A DNA stretch of 64,000 nucleotides from a virus. Where the stretch lies: positions 1 to 64,000 of the IMG/VR virus record IMGVR_UViG_3300032308_001681. One strand, written 5' to 3'. This document shows, in pieces, positions 50,568 through 58,219 of the stretch; positions within the stretch are counted from its first letter, which is position 1; each line of letters begins with the position of its first letter. The notes under the pieces were generated by a model that did no database searches, was not told the origin of the DNA, and saw nothing but the letters and a program-made list of their open reading frames with translations. The position numbers were made by a program, and so were the translations under genes.

Positions 50568-51421
50568 TGCCAGAGCCAAAGTCAGACTTGCGTAAATTCT
50601 TAGACGCAAAAGCCCGCCCATCTCGAGTTATGGGGGACATTGAGCGCCACCTTATGGCAAAGCCACCGGGTGACCGGTCTACCACCGTCCTTCACCCCTC
50701 CGAAATTATTAAGCGAGACTGGTGTAAGCGTGCTTCGTACTTCTTGCTGAACGGTGTACCAAAGGTACACGAGAAGATTCCTCTTCGACTTCAGTCCATC
50801 TTTGATGAAGGACACGCCATTCACTCTAAGTGGCAACGCTGGTTTCAAGAAATGGGTGTACTTCACGGACAGTTTCTTTGTTTGGTGTGTGACAAGGTAA
50901 CTTTGGGAACTTCCCCAAAAGAGTGCGTGCACTGTGACGCCCCATGGGCAAAGTTGATTTACAACGAAGTAACCCTCCGCGACGAAGAACTGCGCATTGC
51001 AGGCCACACCGACGGCTGGCTAAAGGGTATGGGCGATGATTGTCTTATTGAGATTAAGTCCATTGGTCCGGGCACCATCCGCGTAGAGGCTCCCAGCCTG
51101 ATGCAGGATGCTGGCGGAGACTTTATGAAGGCATGGGGCAACGTCCGTCGCCCGTTCTCTCCGCACATTCTTCAGGGGCAGGTGTACCTCGAGCTTATGC
51201 GTCGAATGGGTAACCCTGTAGAAGAGATTGTGTTTATCTACGAACTCAAGGCCGACCAGTCCTCGAAAGAGTTCACTATAAAAAGAGACTATGAACTTGT
51301 TCGCCATGTGTTTGATGGCGCAGAGAAAGTTCTAAAAGCAATCGACGCTGGAGTTGCCCCCGTATGTTCTAACAATTTGGGAGGAACCTGCAAGCAGTGC
51401 GCTCCCTACGAGGAGGTCTGA
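50567..51421 (+). CDS. Cas4/RecB-like exonuclease with Cys clusters
   Basis: 284 residues from ATG 50567, overlapping the WhiB-like gene's stop by one base. RecB-type motifs: WCKRASYF (first Cys), IAGHTDGWL, then CLIEIKS (D...E-x-K) and ILQGQVYLELM (Q-x-x-Y). C-terminal CSNNLGGTCKQC with the early Cys matches the four-Cys Fe-S cluster of Cas4/AddB nucleases. An inserted CLVC...CVHC pair is extra. Recombination or DNA end-processing nuclease. Confidence 0.8.
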   Translation: MPEPKSDLRKFLDAKARPSRVMGDIERHLMAKPPGDRSTTVLHPSEIIKRDWCKRASYFLLNGVPKVHEKIPLRLQSIFDEGHAIHSKWQRWFQEMGVLHGQFLCLVCDKVTLGTSPKECVHCDAPWAKLIYNEVTLRDEELRIAGHTDGWLKGMGDDCLIEIKSIGPGTIRVEAPSLMQDAGGDFMKAWGNVRRPFSPHILQGQVYLELMRRMGNPVEEIVFIYELKADQSSKEFTIKRDYELVRHVFDGAEKVLKAIDAGVAPVCSNNLGGTCKQCAPYEEV

Positions 51422-51882
51422 TGTCTGCTTTGGATAAGTTTGAAGAAATGGGGCTGGTGTTTACCAAGCCTTCTTTAGAGCAAGTAACCCTGCCCCCAGA
51501 CATCACCATGCTGAGCAGTGAGCAGCTGGCGGAGAAGTTTACCGCGTTGACCGCATGGGCAGACTACATTGCCTCTCAACTGGCCGTGGCTCAAATTGAA
51601 GAGCGAGCTGCGCAGCGAGCCCTTGACTTTGAAGAGAACAAGCAACTCGTTACCAAGATGGGTTCCGCAGCTCGGGGCGAGCGCATCACCCTTGTCAAAG
51701 CACAGATTTCTGTTGATGATAAAATTGTTAGCCTGTCTCAAAAATACGAAGACAATTACGCATATCGCAAGTTGATGGAGATGCTTCTCAACAACCACGA
51801 AAGAGACCTGTCTTTAGTTTCTCGTGAGATTACTCGACGTGGCAGTGACCAACGTGCTTTGCGTAAGGACTGGGGAGTTTGA
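51421..51882 (+). CDS. Hypothetical helical protein
   Basis: 153 residues from ATG 51421 overlapping the previous TGA (TGATG) with GAGGAGG upstream. Mostly helical with a probable coiled coil (residues 35-110); no Cys or ATPase motifs. Could be a recombination accessory because of its place. Not recognised. Confidence 0.55.
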   Translation: MSALDKFEEMGLVFTKPSLEQVTLPPDITMLSSEQLAEKFTALTAWADYIASQLAVAQIEERAAQRALDFEENKQLVTKMGSAARGERITLVKAQISVDDKIVSLSQKYEDNYAYRKLMEMLLNNHERDLSLVSREITRRGSDQRALRKDWGV

Positions 51883-52076
51883 TGGGTGACCGTAAACTTA
51901 CAGACGCTTACTGGATGGAAATAGGCGCAAAAGCAGAGCGCGCAAAGATACTTGCAAGTCTGCACCAACTGCTGTCAGACGAAGTCAAAGATGTAGCAGG
52001 AGACATGGACCGCGCACGCGGTATTGAAATGGCGATTGAACTGATTAATGGCAAAACGCCCAAAACATATACATGA
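51882..52076 (+). CDS. Small helical protein, paralogue of 52172
   Basis: 64 residues from ATG 51882 (GGGGAG upstream). Contains IGAKAERAKILASLHQLL, similar to TGAKQERERILALLEAEV in the 52172 protein. Both are short, helical and acidic. Function unknown; tandem paralogy suggests a small regulator or accessory pair. Confidence 0.55.
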   Translation: MGDRKLTDAYWMEIGAKAERAKILASLHQLLSDEVKDVAGDMDRARGIEMAIELINGKTPKTYT

Positions 52077-52161
52077 ATTTGAAGCGTGGGCTTGGTGGAT
52101 AACCATACTTATCGTGGTTATCGTTTCACCAATAGCTGTAATTATTTTATTAAACCTTTAG
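52048..52161 (+). CDS. 37-residue membrane protein
   Basis: ATG 52048 lies inside the previous gene. The peptide starts with KRPKHIHEFE and continues as one 20-residue hydrophobic helix rich in Trp, Ile and Val up to LLNL. No strong SD. The composition fits a short single-span phage membrane peptide. Confidence 0.5.
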   Translation: MAKRPKHIHEFEAWAWWITILIVVIVSPIAVIILLNL

Positions 52162-52171
52162 GAGAACTCAA

Positions 52172-52375
52172 ATGAAGGAGAAAAGCCCTCTTCGCCAGCA
52201 CGACATCCGAACTGGCGCAAAGCAAGAGCGGGAACGCATCCTTGCGCTACTAGAAGCCGAGGTGTGGGATGCACCCGAGATTGCTGACCCATACGTGCGA
52301 CACATTATTGGGCTTATCACTGGAGAAAATAAGGTAAAAGAAATAAACGATTTGTTAGGAATCATAGGCAAATGA
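52172..52375 (+). CDS. Small helical protein, paralogue of 51882
   Basis: 67 residues behind AGGAG. Shares the RTGAKQERERILALLE-type helix with the 51882 product, then WDAPEIADPYVRHIIGLITGEN. Its ATG-based end overlaps the next gene (ATGA). Unknown function. Confidence 0.55.
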   Translation: MKEKSPLRQHDIRTGAKQERERILALLEAEVWDAPEIADPYVRHIIGLITGENKVKEINDLLGIIGK

Positions 52376-52575
52376 CTGCTCGCAAGTACTTTCTTATTGC
52401 CGACAAAGCACTGGAGTTGCGTTTCGACGGGTGGACTAAATCTCAACGGTTGTCGTACTTTTTAGGGTTTATATCTGCCGAAATAGGAGACGCTCAATTC
52501 TCAGTAATTGTAGATAGGTTAATCCAAAAACAAGGTAGACAATTGGCAGAGTTTGCAGAAGAAGGAAACAAATGA
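52372..52575 (+). CDS. Small helical protein
   Basis: 67 residues, ATG overlapping the previous stop. Helical, with KSQRLSYFLGFISAEIGD and IVDRLIQKQGRQLAEFAE. It ends overlapping the next ATG. Not recognised. Confidence 0.5.
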   Translation: MTARKYFLIADKALELRFDGWTKSQRLSYFLGFISAEIGDAQFSVIVDRLIQKQGRQLAEFAEEGNK

Positions 52576-53159
52576 CTGCCGGTAGAGAAAAGCACTTTGG
52601 TCCCGGAGTATCCAAGACCAAGTTCATTGCCATCGGCATTGACCAGTCACTTACCGGATTTGCCCTGTCAGCGGTCAGTTTAGACGACCCTAGCCATCAC
52701 GACACATGGGTGTACAAGTCCCCGTACAACGGCGTACAGAGGCTGTACGACATATCCCAGTGGATGCGTGGAAAGTTCATGCTGATGTCTGGCCACAAGA
52801 TTGTAGACGTTGCCATGGAGGGTACGGTTCTGGCGTCTCAGTCCGCGTTGGTGCTTGGTGAGCTGTCTGCTGTTGTCAAACTGACACTGTGGGTAATGCA
52901 CGGAAATCAGCCAGAACTACGTACACCATTGCAGATTCCGCCCATGACACTAAAGAAGTACGCGTCAGGTAAGGGCACCTCCAAGAAGCAAGAGATGCTA
53001 CTTCAGATTTACAAGCGGTGGGGCATCGAGTTTAACGACGACAACGCGGCCGATGCGTACGCCCTCGCCAGATTGGCTGGAAGCGTGCACATTGACGCCA
53101 TAGAAAAGGCGATTGTCGAACAAGTTTCTGACCCAAAGTATAGGGACCAAATACAGTAG
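52572..53159 (+). CDS. RuvC-like Holliday junction resolvase
   Basis: 195 residues. IGIDQSLTGFALS (Asp 24), VDVAMEGTVL (Glu 83), the RNase H-like core, and DDNAADAYALA near the end with the third and fourth acidic residues. All RuvC catalytic residues are seen. Resolves four-way junctions created by RecA-like recombination and branched replication intermediates. It follows several small genes and overlaps the preceding stop. Confidence 0.85.
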   Translation: MTAGREKHFGPGVSKTKFIAIGIDQSLTGFALSAVSLDDPSHHDTWVYKSPYNGVQRLYDISQWMRGKFMLMSGHKIVDVAMEGTVLASQSALVLGELSAVVKLTLWVMHGNQPELRTPLQIPPMTLKKYASGKGTSKKQEMLLQIYKRWGIEFNDDNAADAYALARLAGSVHIDAIEKAIVEQVSDPKYRDQIQ

Positions 53160-53215
53160 GACTTCTGTACCCTGAGTATGAGGACGGGCATCGCTAATAT
53201 TAAGGAACACTACCC

Positions 53216-53509
53216 GTGTCAGAAGACATCGTTATTAATTCGTCAGAAGAGCCGTTTCTCCGAGTGAGTGCAGGCTCCAATCCCCAAAACGTGGCATCAG
53301 CAATCGCTCACGCAATCTACGACACTCACGCCGTAAAGGTTAGGGCCGTAGGTGCAGGCGCTGTAAATCAGGCTGTTAAGGCCATCGCCATTGCTCGCGG
53401 GTACGTAGCCCCTCGTGGCCTAGACCTCACGTGTAAGCCGGGGTTTGCAACAATCTCGTCTCGAGATGGCGATATTTCTGCAATTGTTTTTGCCGTTACA
53501 GCGAGTTAA
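53216..53509 (+). CDS. SpoVS-like protein
   Basis: 97 residues from GTG 53216 behind TAAGGAAC. Residues about 14-90 (LRVSAGSNPQNVASAIAHAI, VRAVGAGAVNQAVKAIAIARGYVAP, DLTCKPGF) match the SpoVS/Alba-like fold of stage V sporulation protein S, with the same AGAVNQAVKAIAIARG signature. SpoVS is a small nucleic-acid-binding protein linked to sporulation and cell division in bacteria. In phage it may alter host development or bind nucleic acid. Confidence 0.85.
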   Translation: MSEDIVINSSEEPFLRVSAGSNPQNVASAIAHAIYDTHAVKVRAVGAGAVNQAVKAIAIARGYVAPRGLDLTCKPGFATISSRDGDISAIVFAVTAS

Positions 53510-53547
53510 ATAACCTCTACTCTTGATATAAGAGCTAAGGAGTTCTC

Positions 53548-53961
53548 ATGGCAAATTGGTCCGACATGGGTCACGGTATGCGCCGCCGCATGAGTGCGCC
53601 ATCAAACCACCACGAATCGGCAGGTCACGAAATGGCAGAACGTAATCACATGACCTCTGACGAGGCAATGGAGCAGTCCGCATACATGGGCAGCGCTCGC
53701 GTCCCCGTTGGAGCCACGCCCGAGTTTCAGGGCACTATGATGCCCCGGAACAACACGCAGGCCGCTGACCCATCAGACCCCGGTTCAAAGCAGAACCGCG
53801 TAAACATTGAGCGCCTTGGTGCTACCTATCGCGTTACTGCAAAGATGGGCGTATCCATTGACCCTGCTGCAGGTGCCACGATGGCTTCTGCTCGCATTGT
53901 CCCCTCGATTCAGGGCCGCGTTAACCCGAACTTCGATTCGGGTATGCAACAGAGCTACTAA
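53548..53961 (+). CDS. Hypothetical, possible virion protein
   Basis: 137 residues behind TAAGGAG. His/Met-rich N-terminus (MGHGMRRRMSAPSNHHESAG), then Pro/Asn-rich stretches and NIERLGATYRVTAKMGVSI near 85. No family. Codon use is biased to C-ending codons as in structural genes, so it may be a virion protein although it lies in the late non-structural half. Confidence 0.5.
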   Translation: MANWSDMGHGMRRRMSAPSNHHESAGHEMAERNHMTSDEAMEQSAYMGSARVPVGATPEFQGTMMPRNNTQAADPSDPGSKQNRVNIERLGATYRVTAKMGVSIDPAAGATMASARIVPSIQGRVNPNFDSGMQQSY

Positions 53962-53972
53962 GGGGCAAAGCC

Positions 53973-54266
53973 ATGTCAGTAGGCAACTTGTCTTCTGCTG
54001 CGTTTGGTGCTGGGAAGTACTTGGGGACAGCCGGTCCTCCAAGCAACTACGGCATTAAAGGCATGCACGAAAACAACTTTGATGACCGTGCGGCTAAAGA
54101 TGCCACGTCGTTTGCCTCTCACTCCTCAGCCACCAACACGTCAATGGGTTCCATGACTGCGTGGAAAGCCCGTAATCCAAGCCACGTTGTCGGTCAGGGC
54201 GCTTGGAACAAGGGTTGGAGCGTTTCGTTTGACAACCCCGCGGCCACACCGCGTCCGCCGGTATAA
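53973..54266 (+). CDS. Hypothetical protein
   Basis: 97 residues, Ser/Asn/Gly/His-rich, low hydrophobicity, C-terminus Pro-rich (TPRPPV). SD-like GGGGCAAAG upstream. Few features; strongly polar composition and biased codons resemble its neighbour at 53548. Unknown. Confidence 0.45.
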   Translation: MSVGNLSSAAFGAGKYLGTAGPPSNYGIKGMHENNFDDRAAKDATSFASHSSATNTSMGSMTAWKARNPSHVVGQGAWNKGWSVSFDNPAATPRPPV

Positions 54267-54268
54267 CG

Positions 54269-55060
54269 ATGGCCCGGAACGTTCGTGACCTTCAAGAAGG
54301 CGCCTCTGTAGGACGGGATGCCTCGGCTCCAAATGCAGCGCAGGGAGCCGCTGAGTACGCGCGACAGATAGGCTTGGTACGACCTAACCGGTTTGACAAT
54401 GTTCTTGTTAACGAACCTCAAGCTCGACGCATTGCCCAAGACTATCTTACCGCACCGGAATACGACCCGGCAGCCGAGCCACACTTCCGTGCAATGGCTG
54501 AAGAGACAAAACATCAATTTGACTACATGACTCGTCCCCGTAATCGCGGTGGAATGGGGATGTCGTTTGAAGTGTCTGCTACTGACCCGTACACCAAACC
54601 GTCTATTCACCCAGACTCTGAGTACGACGCACCGGACCCCGCGGCAATGATGCGGGACGTTTCGGAAAACAACCGTATTAAAGTGCTTTCTACCCGTACA
54701 ACAGGTTCGCATCCGTATTTTACAGACGATGAGAATGACATGTTTCGTGGTGTGCACGACGTGTTTGGGCACGCAGCAATAGGTAGAGGGTTTGACGCTC
54801 ACGGTGAAGAGGCCGCTTTTCGAAGCCACTACGCTATGTACGGACCATTGGCGCGTCAAGCCATGGCCGTTGAAACTCGTGGCCAGAATTCAACAAACAA
54901 TTATGGTGGATTGACCCGAGGTGCGTATGCCCCAAACAAAGTGATAACATTGCCTTCAACGCAATTAATCACTCCGATTGGTCGTCGTACTGTTTTTGAA
55001 ACAGCATTTGCGCAGGCCAAGCGGGCACACGAGAGGGCATTTGGACCAGTAAATGAATAA
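54269..55060 (+). CDS. Protein with HDVFGH motif, possible metalloenzyme-like
   Basis: 263 residues. Residues about 158-190 contain FRGVHDVFGHAAIGRGFDAHGEEAAFRSHYAMY: H-D-x-F-G-H with a nearby Glu. This H-x4-H plus Glu layout resembles the metal-binding segment of aromatic amino-acid hydroxylases (H-E/D-L-L-G-H), and similar domains occur in large polyvalent phage proteins, but the rest is unlike them. N-terminal half helical, C-terminal half basic. Enzymatic role is only possible. Confidence 0.5.
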   Translation: MARNVRDLQEGASVGRDASAPNAAQGAAEYARQIGLVRPNRFDNVLVNEPQARRIAQDYLTAPEYDPAAEPHFRAMAEETKHQFDYMTRPRNRGGMGMSFEVSATDPYTKPSIHPDSEYDAPDPAAMMRDVSENNRIKVLSTRTTGSHPYFTDDENDMFRGVHDVFGHAAIGRGFDAHGEEAAFRSHYAMYGPLARQAMAVETRGQNSTNNYGGLTRGAYAPNKVITLPSTQLITPIGRRTVFETAFAQAKRAHERAFGPVNE

Positions 55061-55256
55061 GAAAACTGTAGGAGTAGACATTCCTACCGCAGAGTATATG
55101 CTTGACCTTCCTGAAGGAACGCGGATTCTTTCTGCCTCGGTTTCCGGAGGAAAGCTCATGCTTACGTTGGATACAGTGCATGACTTTCCAGATGGAAGTA
55201 CGTTGGTTTACCAGCGAGATGACTACGGTAACACGGCATTGATTGGCGCTAACTAA
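55053..55256 (+). CDS. Small beta-rich protein
   Basis: 67 residues overlapping the preceding gene by 8 bases. Sequence such as YMLDLPEGTRILSASVSGGKLMLTLDT suggests a small beta barrel. No recognised family. Confidence 0.5.
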   Translation: MNKKTVGVDIPTAEYMLDLPEGTRILSASVSGGKLMLTLDTVHDFPDGSTLVYQRDDYGNTALIGAN

Positions 55257-55278
55257 CCGCCAGTTTACTGGGATATTA

Positions 55279-55299
55279 CATGTTCTATACGGGAACATG
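55279..55299. promoter_or_regulatory. Operator-like inverted repeat before gene 55305
   Basis: CATGTTC (55279-55285), 7-base spacer containing TATAC, GAACATG (55293-55299). Perfect 7-bp arms centred near a -10-like sequence and ending 6 bases before the ATG at 55305. Compatible with a repressor site or short RNA hairpin. Confidence 0.5.
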
Positions 55300-55304
55300 G
55301 ATAT

Positions 55305-55784
55305 ATGACCCGCCTTTCTGCCGCAATCTGGGACAAGGCACTCTCAGACTCAGATAAACAAACAAAGTTTTTGGGCAACCCCGTTATCAGCGCCGTTGCG
55401 TTTGGTGCTGCCATTCGCAATACCGGCGGAGCTTCAATCAATCTGAAGACAAACGAGTTCCTTAAAAAGAATGAGCCTGTGTACATGGTTGGTGGCGAAG
55501 AGGGTGTAGCCCCAGCAGAGTTGCCCCCTATCGCAGGTTCAAATGAACCTCCTTTGAGCGATATTGTTAACCAGTTGCATCGAGTAAAGACTTCTGTTGG
55601 AAACTCCGGAGAGGTTTACCTTGGAGCATGGAATAACGAAAGAGGAAACGTAGTCTTCGACGCTTCTCGTAAATACGAGGATATGGGTCAAGCTATGGGG
55701 GTTGCCCGTACTCGTCGTGAAGACGCTATTTATGATGTAAAAAACGAACGTGATATTCCCGTAGATTACTCGAAGGACAGCTAA
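55305..55784 (+). CDS. Hypothetical protein with VVFDASRKY-type domain
   Basis: 159 residues. The C-terminal half (GAWNNERGNVVFDASRKYEDM, ARTRREDAIYDVKNE) is a beta/alpha pattern I associate with a small domain found in polyvalent phage proteins. No SD; an inverted repeat is next to its start. Overlaps the next gene by one base (TAATG). Confidence 0.5.
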   Translation: MTRLSAAIWDKALSDSDKQTKFLGNPVISAVAFGAAIRNTGGASINLKTNEFLKKNEPVYMVGGEEGVAPAELPPIAGSNEPPLSDIVNQLHRVKTSVGNSGEVYLGAWNNERGNVVFDASRKYEDMGQAMGVARTRREDAIYDVKNERDIPVDYSKDS

Positions 55785-56317
55785 TGGCCGGTGGATTTAA
55801 TAACATGTCCCCGTCCCAAAACTGGCAGTCAATCGGTGCCGGGGGACTGAACGGGTACAACAACCAAGGTGGCTCTGGTACGCCGATTGCGCGTTCAGAC
55901 CTAGACGCCGTTCGCATTGGTACCGGCCGCGTTCCCTCGGCCGAATACCCCGACGGTTATCTTGGCACCATCCGCTCGCGCCGTGATGACCGCATTCTTG
56001 ACAGCATTAAAAACCGTGTCAACCAAAAGTCGTACCAACGTGGTGTACACAAGGGTGAGCGGATTGAACCCTCGTCATACTTTTGGGCACCAGAGTTTGG
56101 TGCAGAGGACGGAATCCGTCGCCAAATGAAGGCAAAACCTGTTCGGGTTAATGGCGTCATGTCTTACCAGATTCCTCGATTTACGCAAGATATTCGACTT
56201 ACTCCTGCACCGCACCTTGTTAACGACGGAAAAGCCAACACGCGAGCCGGAGAACCGGGAACAATCAACGTCCGCCGCGCGGATATGCTGAACTATCTCA
56301 AACCGGTTTGGAGATAA
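55784..56317 (+). CDS. Hypothetical protein, possible virion protein
   Basis: 177 residues. N-terminus Asn/Gly/Ser-rich; middle RVPSAEYPDGYLGTIRSRRDDRIL and SSYFWAPEFGAEDGIRRQM; C-terminus ends NYLKPVWR. Polar with Tyr/Pro-rich ends. TAATG coupling to the previous gene. Not recognised. Confidence 0.45.
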   Translation: MAGGFNNMSPSQNWQSIGAGGLNGYNNQGGSGTPIARSDLDAVRIGTGRVPSAEYPDGYLGTIRSRRDDRILDSIKNRVNQKSYQRGVHKGERIEPSSYFWAPEFGAEDGIRRQMKAKPVRVNGVMSYQIPRFTQDIRLTPAPHLVNDGKANTRAGEPGTINVRRADMLNYLKPVWR

Positions 56318-56318
56318 C

Positions 56319-57251
56319 ATGGCCGAGCGGTTTGTTGCGGGTCGTCAGAAGAACAGCGCTGTGTTACGTATCTCTAACGGAGATATTAGCCAACAGGTTT
56401 TGCATAACGCTGGAATTGAAGCAGTTAATTTTGGGAATACCAGCACGACTAACACCATTCCCCCTAAGCAAGCTGGGCTGTACTTGCTACCCCATGGACG
56501 TAGGACTCTAGACCTAAGCCGTCAGTTTGACACCATGATAGGGAATACAAACGCGCTCATGGATTACGCTTCTTCTCGGGGAAAAACCCGGGAGTGGAGC
56601 CAGTTTTATGTGCATGCCCATGATTACGCTCACGAGTTGTCTCACCGTTACCGCATCTCTCACGAACAGGCTTCGGGAATCATCGCCTCGATGTCTGGTG
56701 GTGGTGGTGAATGGGAAAAGAATAAGGCAAATGCAGAGAAGTTTTTGTCTGCTTACGAAGCAGGGGTTGTTATCAAGCCGTCTCAGCTTAAGGGTGTAGA
56801 ACGCAGCCGAATTGCAAACGCTCACAGGATTTTGGCTGGTGAAGACCCTCAAGAAGTTCTTGGAGACTTGAAGGAGGGTAACTTCATGCGAAGCATCCAT
56901 AACCCTTCTGGTGATTCAATTACTGTAGATACCCACATGCACCACGGAATGACCGGTTGGGTGCGTCCGTGGAAGGTTGAGAACAACCCATCCCTTGGGC
57001 GAGTCAATACAGGGGGTGGAGGTGCCCCCGGACTTCAGCATAAAAATGTATACCACTTTATGGCAGAGGCTGTACGAAACGTAGCAAACGAACACGGCCT
57101 TAACCCTAATGAAGCCCAGTCCACCATTTGGTACGCAAAGAAGACATTGACTAACAATGTTTTAGGCTCACCTCCGCCACACCACCCCAACTTTGAAAGC
57201 TATTACCCCAAAGTCCGTCCCGGAGTTCGCTATAGAAAGCCGACACAGTGA
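56319..57251 (+). CDS. Helix-hairpin-helix glycosylase-like protein (DUF7178-like)
   Basis: 310 residues, starting one base after the previous stop. Residues about 100-215 (YRISHEQASGIIASMSGGGGEWEKNKANAEKFL, LKEGNFMRSIHNPSGDSITVDTHMH) and about 250-285 (GLNPNEAQSTIWYAKK) fit a domain that I recall from phages and which resembles DNA glycosylase HhH folds: a helical array followed by TVDTHM. The catalytic Lys/Asp of true glycosylases is not convincingly placed. Possible DNA repair or modification role. Confidence 0.55.
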   Translation: MAERFVAGRQKNSAVLRISNGDISQQVLHNAGIEAVNFGNTSTTNTIPPKQAGLYLLPHGRRTLDLSRQFDTMIGNTNALMDYASSRGKTREWSQFYVHAHDYAHELSHRYRISHEQASGIIASMSGGGGEWEKNKANAEKFLSAYEAGVVIKPSQLKGVERSRIANAHRILAGEDPQEVLGDLKEGNFMRSIHNPSGDSITVDTHMHHGMTGWVRPWKVENNPSLGRVNTGGGGAPGLQHKNVYHFMAEAVRNVANEHGLNPNEAQSTIWYAKKTLTNNVLGSPPPHHPNFESYYPKVRPGVRYRKPTQ

Positions 57252-57640
57252 CGACTAGATTCGATGGAAACTACGACCAGACTAAGCCGTGGGCAGGTCC
57301 GGGCGATAGTGGTGCAAACGCCACTAATCGTTATGCCCCAACTTCGGCAGAAAAGTCTTGGTCGTACCTTGGCCCTTGGGCATCCAACGAAGAACGGCTA
57401 ACTCAGCAGGCTTTGGTGGTTGCAACCCTACCGGGAATTACCATTCAAGACATTGTTCGACCTAATCTGCCCCAGTTGCGATTGTTTCCCGACCGTTTTG
57501 GATACGGGCCCCGTACTCAACCCGACATTGAAGACGTTGTAAGTATCGACCGTGTGTACACCGAGCCTCGCGTATCATGGTACTCGGGGGGCGTTGGAAG
57601 CTACTCCGGTTCTTCCCGCAACAGTTTGGAAGGAAACTAA
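57248..57640 (+). CDS. Hypothetical protein, polar/Pro-rich
   Basis: 130 residues from GTG 57248 overlapping the previous stop (GTGA). Contains LTQQALVVATLPGITIQDIVRPNLPQL and PDRFGYGPRTQPDIEDVV; ends in Gly/Ser. Composition again like a virion-related protein. Not recognised. Confidence 0.45.
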   Translation: MTTRFDGNYDQTKPWAGPGDSGANATNRYAPTSAEKSWSYLGPWASNEERLTQQALVVATLPGITIQDIVRPNLPQLRLFPDRFGYGPRTQPDIEDVVSIDRVYTEPRVSWYSGGVGSYSGSSRNSLEGN

Positions 57641-57840
57641 TGGACGACGGCGACGGCGCGTACACTATGGAGTTGCAGGCTCGTACAATTGCGCAAAATG
57701 CAATGGTTTACAGGGGGTCTGCACCCTGCCCGCAGTGCGGTGTAGTTATGAACCCTGTGGAGTACATGTACAGCAAGGGATTGTGTACGGTTTGTCACGC
57801 TGACCGTATGGCCATGCGGGTTCGGAAACGATTGGCCTGA
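57640..57840 (+). CDS. Small zinc-ribbon protein
   Basis: 66 residues from ATG 57640 (AAGGAAAC upstream); the open frame to 57577 is upstream shadow. CPQC (about 29) and CTVC (about 49) form a zinc ribbon, with a basic end (MAMRVRKRLA). One of a series of zinc-ribbon genes. Unknown function. Confidence 0.6.
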   Translation: MDDGDGAYTMELQARTIAQNAMVYRGSAPCPQCGVVMNPVEYMYSKGLCTVCHADRMAMRVRKRLA

Positions 57841-58217
57841 TGGAAAAGACTCCGAAACCACCCCTGACTGGTGAGCCTGCCTCGGCACAAACTCAGGAAG
57901 AGATTACAACGACCGTACGGTCTGGCAGAGCAGCTGCTCGCTCTGGCGCAATGACCCCCGCTGAACGTGCCCTAAAAGACCAGACTTTTTTAGGACGTCA
58001 ATTTCGTAAGACTGTTGCTAAAAACCCAAATGCAATTGAAGAAGTTCCGGACAAGTACGAGATTCAAGTAAATAAAGAAGACAAGGGTTGGAAAACCGTT
58101 AAGGTACACAACAATGAACGCGCCGCGGCGGCACACTACCGTCGAACTCAAGTTGGTCCGAAAATTTCAAAGAGGATTCTTGTAAACGGCAAAGTTGTTC
58201 ACGTAGAAAAGGGTTAA
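57840..58217 (+). CDS. Basic hypothetical protein
   Basis: 125 residues, ATG overlapping the previous stop (TGATGG). Thr/Ser/Pro-rich N-terminus, then basic helical part (KTVKVHNNERAAAAHYRRTQV) and a KVVHVEKG end. Possibly nucleic-acid binding. No family. Confidence 0.5.
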   Translation: MEKTPKPPLTGEPASAQTQEEITTTVRSGRAAARSGAMTPAERALKDQTFLGRQFRKTVAKNPNAIEEVPDKYEIQVNKEDKGWKTVKVHNNERAAAAHYRRTQVGPKISKRILVNGKVVHVEKG

Positions 58218-58219
58218 GC

